Notes under the pieces: generated by a model
Database searches by the model: none
The model's input: the letters and a program-made list of their open reading frames with translations, nothing else
What the model was told of the DNA's origin: nothing
Part shown: positions 7,476 to 10,600 of the stretch, piece after piece
Layout: the number at the start of each line of letters is the position of its first letter
Numbering within the stretch: the stretch's first letter is position 1
NCBI GenBank assembly: GCA_018695965.1
Contig: JABHQB010000022.1
Location: forward strand, 1 to 10,600
Source of the DNA: Flavobacteriales bacterium
GTDB lineage: Bacteria; Bacteroidota; Bacteroidia; Flavobacteriales; BACL11
DNA: 10,600 nucleotides
Direction: 5' to 3'
Position numbers and translations under genes: made by a program

Positions 7476-7483
7476 CAAAGATA
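7476..7483 (-). promoter_or_regulatory. TAnnTTTG -7 promoter element for the YdcF-like gene
   Basis: Read on the minus strand, 7483 to 7476 is TATCTTTG, an exact match to the Bacteroidota -7 consensus. It would place the transcript start near 7469, giving a leader of about a dozen bases before the ATG at 7457. No clear TTG -33 box is present. The position where it should lie (about 7502-7505) is the edge of an inverted repeat. Confidence 0.45.
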
Positions 7484-7501
7484 GACTATATTTGGGAAAA
7501 T

Positions 7502-7525
7502 TAACTTTTCTTAAAAGATAAGTTA
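7502..7525. repeat. 24-bp near-perfect palindrome in the divergent ydcF-like/pspC gap, possible operator
   Basis: The left arm TAACTTTTCTT (7502-7512) and right arm AAGATAAGTTA (7515-7525) pair at 10 of 11 positions around a 2-bp centre; the only mismatch is T7508/T7519. A 2-nt loop is too small for a comfortable RNA hairpin, so a binding site for a dimeric regulator fits better than a terminator. It begins about 19 bp upstream of the minus-strand -7 box, covering the -33 region of the YdcF-like gene. It is about 110 bp upstream of the pspC start. The rest of the gap (7526-7633) is AT-rich with only a near-match -7 box (TATATTTC at 7542-7549). Confidence 0.5.
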
Positions 7526-7633
7526 TTTATTATTCTACTTCTATATTTCTGTGTTAATTCATTTAGATTATAAGGATTATTTTTAAAAAAAATGTCTAAA
7601 TTGCGATATTAGAATTAGTAAATTAAAACAGTA

Positions 7634-7849
7634 GTGAATTTATTTAAAATTTTATTTAAAAAACATTTTTTTGGTGTTAGTTCTTGGTGGGGTAGCAGAC
7701 TTGGAGTTAAATCATCTATAATAAGATTGTTTTTTATTTACGGCACTTTTGTTAATACTTTCACTATACTTATTTATTTGATTATGGTTTTTATACTAAA
7801 AACCAGAAATCATTTTAAGTATAAAAGAAGAAGCGTTTTTGATCTGTAA
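7634..7849 (+). CDS. PspC-domain small membrane protein, GTG start
   Basis: A 71-residue protein consisting almost only of a degenerate PspC domain. FGVSSWWGSRLGVKSSIIRLFFIY (residues 13-36) corresponds to the usual glycine-rich GVCGGLA...LG...VRLLF motif. It is followed by one membrane segment (about 34-55) and a basic tail ending RRSVFDL. Small PspC proteins with this tail are common in Flavobacteriia (recalled family knowledge). PspC in proteobacteria is an inner-membrane partner of the phage-shock response; no pspA, pspB or pspF gene is nearby, so a phage-shock role is not supported here. The start is GTG at 7634; no in-frame ATG gives a full domain. It is the first gene of a co-directional run, with the next gene 6 nt downstream. 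Confidence 0.75.
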   Translation: MNLFKILFKKHFFGVSSWWGSRLGVKSSIIRLFFIYGTFVNTFTILIYLIMVFILKTRNHFKYKRRSVFDL

Positions 7850-7855
7850 GATATT

Positions 7856-8077
7856 ATGGAAAACACTCAAATTATACTTACTATAATATTATTAATAGTT
7901 GAACTTGCAGCATTTGCTTGGCTAATTATTGATATTCAGAAATCAAAAAAGAAACAAGATAAGATATTAGATTTGGAAAGACAGATTTTAGAGATGGAGA
8001 AATCTATTATGGAAATTGAGAATAATATTATTTTGGAAATTGCTGATTTAAAAGAATTAGTAAGAAAAATAACATGA
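7856..8077 (+). CDS. small membrane-anchored coiled-coil protein, function unknown
   Basis: I do not recognise a family for this 73-residue protein. Residues 5-27 form a single hydrophobic helix (IILTIILLIVELAAFAWLII). Residues 28-72 are a charged, hydrophobic-periodic stretch (KQDKILDLERQILEMEKSIM onward) rich in Glu, Lys, Ile and Leu, consistent with a coiled coil. The layout suggests a membrane-tethered oligomerising or adaptor protein; orientation cannot be told with confidence. It has an ATG start 6 nt after the PspC-domain gene and ends 10 nt before the SDR gene, so it is probably co-translated with them. It is likely real: it fills an otherwise empty operon slot exactly and its composition is coherent. 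Confidence 0.65.
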   Translation: MENTQIILTIILLIVELAAFAWLIIDIQKSKKKQDKILDLERQILEMEKSIMEIENNIILEIADLKELVRKIT

Positions 8078-8087
8078 TAAAACAGTA

Positions 8088-8990
8088 ATGAAAGTTTTTA
8101 TTACAGGCAGTAATGGATTACTTGGGCAAAAGTTAGTTCACAAACTAAGGATTGATGAGTCAGTTGAACTAATCGCAACTTCAAAAGGAGGAAATAGAAT
8201 TTCTGAGAAAATAGGATATAACTATATTTCATTAGATGTTACTAAAAAAGAAGAATTAGAAAAGGTTATACTTTCAGAAAAACCAGATGTAATTATCAAT
8301 ACTGCAGCTATGACTAATGTAGATGCTTGTGAAAATAAAAAACAAGAATGCGATGAGTTGAATATAGATGCTGTAAAATATCTTACAGATATCTCAGAGC
8401 AAATTGACGCTCATCTTATTCATATTTCAACTGATTTTATTTTTGATGGAAAAAACAGTCCTTACACTGAGGATGCAATTCCGAATCCGTTATCATATTA
8501 TGGTTTATCAAAACTTAAATCGGAAACTCTTTTATTAGAATCTTCTTGTAGATGGACGGTACTAAGAACCATCATTGTTTTTGGTGTTGCCGAAAATTTA
8601 AGCAAAGGAGATATTGTGTTATGGGCAAAAGGTGAATTAGAGAAGGGAGAAAAGCTAAATATAATAGATGATCAATTTCGATCACCAACTTTAGCTGAAG
8701 ACTTGGCTGACGCTTGTATACTTTCCTTTCAAAAACAGAAATACGGAGTGTATAATGCTTCAGGGAAAGATATAATGAGTATTTATGAAATTGTAGAGAG
8801 AATTGCAAAACATTATAATTACTCAACTGAAAATTTAAATAAAATTTCAACATCTACATTAAATCAGACTGCTACAAGACCTCTAAAAACAGGTTTTATT
8901 TTGGATAAAGCAAAAAATGAATTAGGATATAATCCACACTCGTTTGAAGAGAGTTTAACAATAATAGATAAACAATTAAAAAATAAATAA
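8088..8990 (+). CDS. RmlD-like SDR family NAD(P)-dependent sugar-nucleotide reductase/epimerase
   Basis: A 300-residue cytoplasmic extended short-chain dehydrogenase related to dTDP-4-dehydrorhamnose reductase (RmlD). The Rossmann motif TGSNGLLGQ (6-14) has the G7/G10/G13 spacing of the family. NTAAMTNVDACE (71-82) matches the RmlD-type NAAAYTxVDxAE segment, HISTDFIFDG (112-121) contains the catalytic S114/T115, and Y138/K142 form the YxxxK pair. The sugar-binding half ends with TATRPLKTGF (261-270), the usual RP motif. No rmlA, rmlB or rmlC gene is near, so rhamnose synthesis is not implied; such stand-alone RmlD-like reductases act on varied or unknown substrates. It sits in the pspC operon, 10 nt after the coiled-coil gene and 2 nt before the AGCS symporter. 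Confidence 0.85.
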   Translation: MKVFITGSNGLLGQKLVHKLRIDESVELIATSKGGNRISEKIGYNYISLDVTKKEELEKVILSEKPDVIINTAAMTNVDACENKKQECDELNIDAVKYLTDISEQIDAHLIHISTDFIFDGKNSPYTEDAIPNPLSYYGLSKLKSETLLLESSCRWTVLRTIIVFGVAENLSKGDIVLWAKGELEKGEKLNIIDDQFRSPTLAEDLADACILSFQKQKYGVYNASGKDIMSIYEIVERIAKHYNYSTENLNKISTSTLNQTATRPLKTGFILDKAKNELGYNPHSFEESLTIIDKQLKNK

Positions 8991-8992
8991 TT

Positions 8993-10564
8993 ATGAAGAA
9001 TTTCTTGCTTGCACTTACTTTATTCTTGCCTGCTCTGGCAAAAGCGGAAGGAATAGATACAAAAATTGATAAATCCTTTCAGCCAATTTCTGATTTTTTT
9101 AGTCAATTAATATTTTTTCCATTTTTTGGTATTCCATTTGTTCTTATTTTACTAGTATTTAGTGCGGTATTTTTTACCATCTATTTTGGGTTTCCAAATA
9201 TTAGATATCTAAAAACTGCTATAAATGTAGTAAGAGGAAAATATGATCATATCGATTCTCATACCTCTACAGATAATGAATTAGCAATTGATGGAGATAT
9301 AAAAGATACCATTAAAGATGAAAGTAAAGATGGGGAGGTTTCTCATTTTCAGGCATTAGCTACTGCGGTTTCCGGTACAGTAGGAAATGGTAATATTGCT
9401 GGAGTAGCATTAGCAATATCATTAGGTGGTCCAGGTGCTACATTTTGGATGATCATATGTGGTCTTCTTGGGATGTCCACTAAATTTGTTGAATGTACAT
9501 TAGGAGTGAAATATCGAGATATTGGTGAAGACGGAACAGTATATGGTGGGCCAATGTATTATATAAGTAAGGGATTAACAGCAAGAGGATTTAAAAATCT
9601 TGCAAAAATTGGAGCATTTCTCTTTGCGATATTTTGTATAGGAGGATCATTTGGAGGAGGAAATGCTGCACAATCTAATCAAGCAACAATTGTTTTAAAG
9701 GATTTGATGGGATTGGAAAGTAATGCTGCTGGAGCTTTAATTGGATGTGTACTCGCTTTTTTTGTAGGAATTATAATAATTGGTGGAATTAAAAGAATTG
9801 CATCTGTAACAGAGAAGATTGTTCCTTTTATGGCTGTCATGTATTTATTAGCCTGTTTATATATTATATTGATTAATTTTAATCTTGTAGATGATGCTTT
9901 TGCTTTAATAATTACTGAAGCATTTAATCCGACAGCTATTGGTGTAGGAAGTGTCATTGGTGTTCTATTAGTAGGATTTAAACGAGCTGCTTTTTCAAAT
10001 GAAGCAGGAGCAGGATCTGCTTCTATTGCTCACTCTGCAGTAAAAACAAAACATCCTGCTTCTGAAGGATTAGTGTCTTTGTTAGAGCCTTTTATTGACA
10101 CAGTTGTAATCTGTACTATGACAGCTCTTGTAATAATCATTTTTAATTTTGGAGGATTTTTTGAATATGGAGGTAATGGTTCAGGATCTGTTTTAATTGA
10201 TGGAGTTGCTTATGAGGGAGCGGGTATTACTTCAAAGGCTTTTGCTCAATATATTCCATTTTCAGCTGTATTTTTAACGATTGCTGTAGTATTATTTGCA
10301 GTTTCAACAATGATATCTTGGTCTTATTATGGATTGCAATCCTGGAAATTTATTTTTGGTAGAGGTAAATTAGCAGATTTACTTTATAAAATACTTTTCT
10401 TAATCTTTATTGTAATTGGAGCTGCAGCAAGCATGAAATCTATTTGGGATTTCTCAGATGCTATGATATTTGCTATGATATTTCCAAATATGATTGGATT
10501 ATTTTTCTTATTCCCAGAAGTAAAAAAAGAATTAACTAAATACCTTAAGGCTATAAGAAGATAA
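8993..10564 (+). CDS. AGCS-family Na+:alanine/glycine symporter
   Basis: Inner-membrane secondary transporter (523 residues) that by family imports small neutral amino acids with Na+. Signature segments include HFQALATAVSGTVGNGNIAG (118-137, substrate and ion-binding helix), GGPGATFWMIICGLLGMSTK (145-164), KFVECTLGVKYRD (164-176), YGGPMYY (184-190), FKRAAFSNEAGAGSASIAHS (329-348) and LEPFIDTVVICTMTAL (364-379). About ten or more hydrophobic segments are visible. Two features are unusual against the short Gram-positive forms. Residues 1-19 look like a cleavable signal peptide (FLLALTLFLPALAKA then E19). An acidic, Lys/Asp-rich loop at about 83-115 lies between the first two core segments. The ATG is 2 nt after the SDR stop, suggesting translational coupling. 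The exact amino acid carried cannot be read from sequence. Confidence 0.92.
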   Translation: MKNFLLALTLFLPALAKAEGIDTKIDKSFQPISDFFSQLIFFPFFGIPFVLILLVFSAVFFTIYFGFPNIRYLKTAINVVRGKYDHIDSHTSTDNELAIDGDIKDTIKDESKDGEVSHFQALATAVSGTVGNGNIAGVALAISLGGPGATFWMIICGLLGMSTKFVECTLGVKYRDIGEDGTVYGGPMYYISKGLTARGFKNLAKIGAFLFAIFCIGGSFGGGNAAQSNQATIVLKDLMGLESNAAGALIGCVLAFFVGIIIIGGIKRIASVTEKIVPFMAVMYLLACLYIILINFNLVDDAFALIITEAFNPTAIGVGSVIGVLLVGFKRAAFSNEAGAGSASIAHSAVKTKHPASEGLVSLLEPFIDTVVICTMTALVIIIFNFGGFFEYGGNGSGSVLIDGVAYEGAGITSKAFAQYIPFSAVFLTIAVVLFAVSTMISWSYYGLQSWKFIFGRGKLADLLYKILFLIFIVIGAAASMKSIWDFSDAMIFAMIFPNMIGLFFLFPEVKKELTKYLKAIRR

Positions 10565-10565
10565 G

Positions 10566-10600
10566 ATGAGTTTCAAAGATTATTTTCAATTTAATAAGAA
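10566..10600 (+). CDS. start of a further operon gene, cut by the window edge
   Basis: An ATG at 10566, one base after the symporter stop, opens a frame (MSFKDYFQFNK, then a partial codon) that runs off the window. The tight spacing matches the rest of the operon, so it is probably a real start. The N-terminus resembles the leader of ComEA-type helix-hairpin-helix proteins of Flavobacteriia as I remember them, but eleven residues cannot establish that. Confidence 0.5.
   Translation, partial: MSFKDYFQFNK

Noticed and set aside
8572..8853. Minus-strand open frame inside the SDR gene
   Set aside because: Antisense shadow; the plus-strand frame has intact RmlD-type motifs throughout.
9679..9957. 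Minus-strand open frame inside the AGCS symporter gene
   Set aside because: Antisense shadow over conserved membrane segments of the symporter.
1..10600. Mobile elements, CRISPR arrays, tRNA or rRNA genes, defence or toxin-antitoxin modules
   Set aside because: No transposase or integrase motifs, no spaced direct repeats, no tRNA-like cloverleaf sequence and no recognisable defence proteins were seen; gene order and style look like stable core chromosome.

Overview
The window looks like a piece of chromosome from a marine-type member of the Bacteroidota, most likely the class Flavobacteriia. It is strongly AT-rich. Starts sit in A/T-rich leaders without clear Shine-Dalgarno sequences, and two upstream regions carry the phylum's TAnnTTTG -7 promoter element. 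Several proteins have forms typical of the phylum: a GSII-type glutamine synthetase, a TPR/PD40/CarboxypepD_reg/OmpA protein resembling the type IX secretion component PorE, the long form of orotidine-phosphate decarboxylase, and a ~70-residue PspC protein ending in SVFDL. This taxonomic call comes from recognising families, not from a search.

Layout. Positions 1-278 hold the 3' end of a CaCA-family cation/Ca2+ antiporter. After a 117-bp gap with a weak hairpin and a TAnnTTTG promoter comes glutamine synthetase (396-1418), then the PorE-like OmpA-family envelope protein (1491-3578). A strong intrinsic terminator (3599-3627) follows and ends only 8 nt before the probable purM start at 3636. 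purM, prfA and pyrF (3636-6714) form a tight cluster with gaps of 3 and 10 nt: purine synthesis, translation termination and pyrimidine synthesis. It converges on a minus-strand YdcF/DUF218 membrane protein (6711-7457), and the two stop codons overlap. The YdcF promoter region holds a 24-bp near-perfect palindrome (7502-7525) in the divergent gap.

From 7634 to the window edge five genes run on the plus strand with gaps of 1-10 nt and look like one operon: a PspC-domain mini-protein with a GTG start, a 73-residue membrane-anchored coiled-coil protein of unknown function, an RmlD-like SDR reductase, an AGCS-family Na+/amino-acid symporter, and the first 11 codons of a further gene.

Most of the window is core-type chromosome. 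I see no mobile element, CRISPR array, tRNA, rRNA or defence locus, and no gap over 300 bases without a gene. I do not find a convincing undescribed system. The items most worth a second look are the terminator placed against purM, the divergent palindrome, the PspC plus coiled-coil pair inside a transporter operon, and the PorE-like protein that lacks a lipobox.
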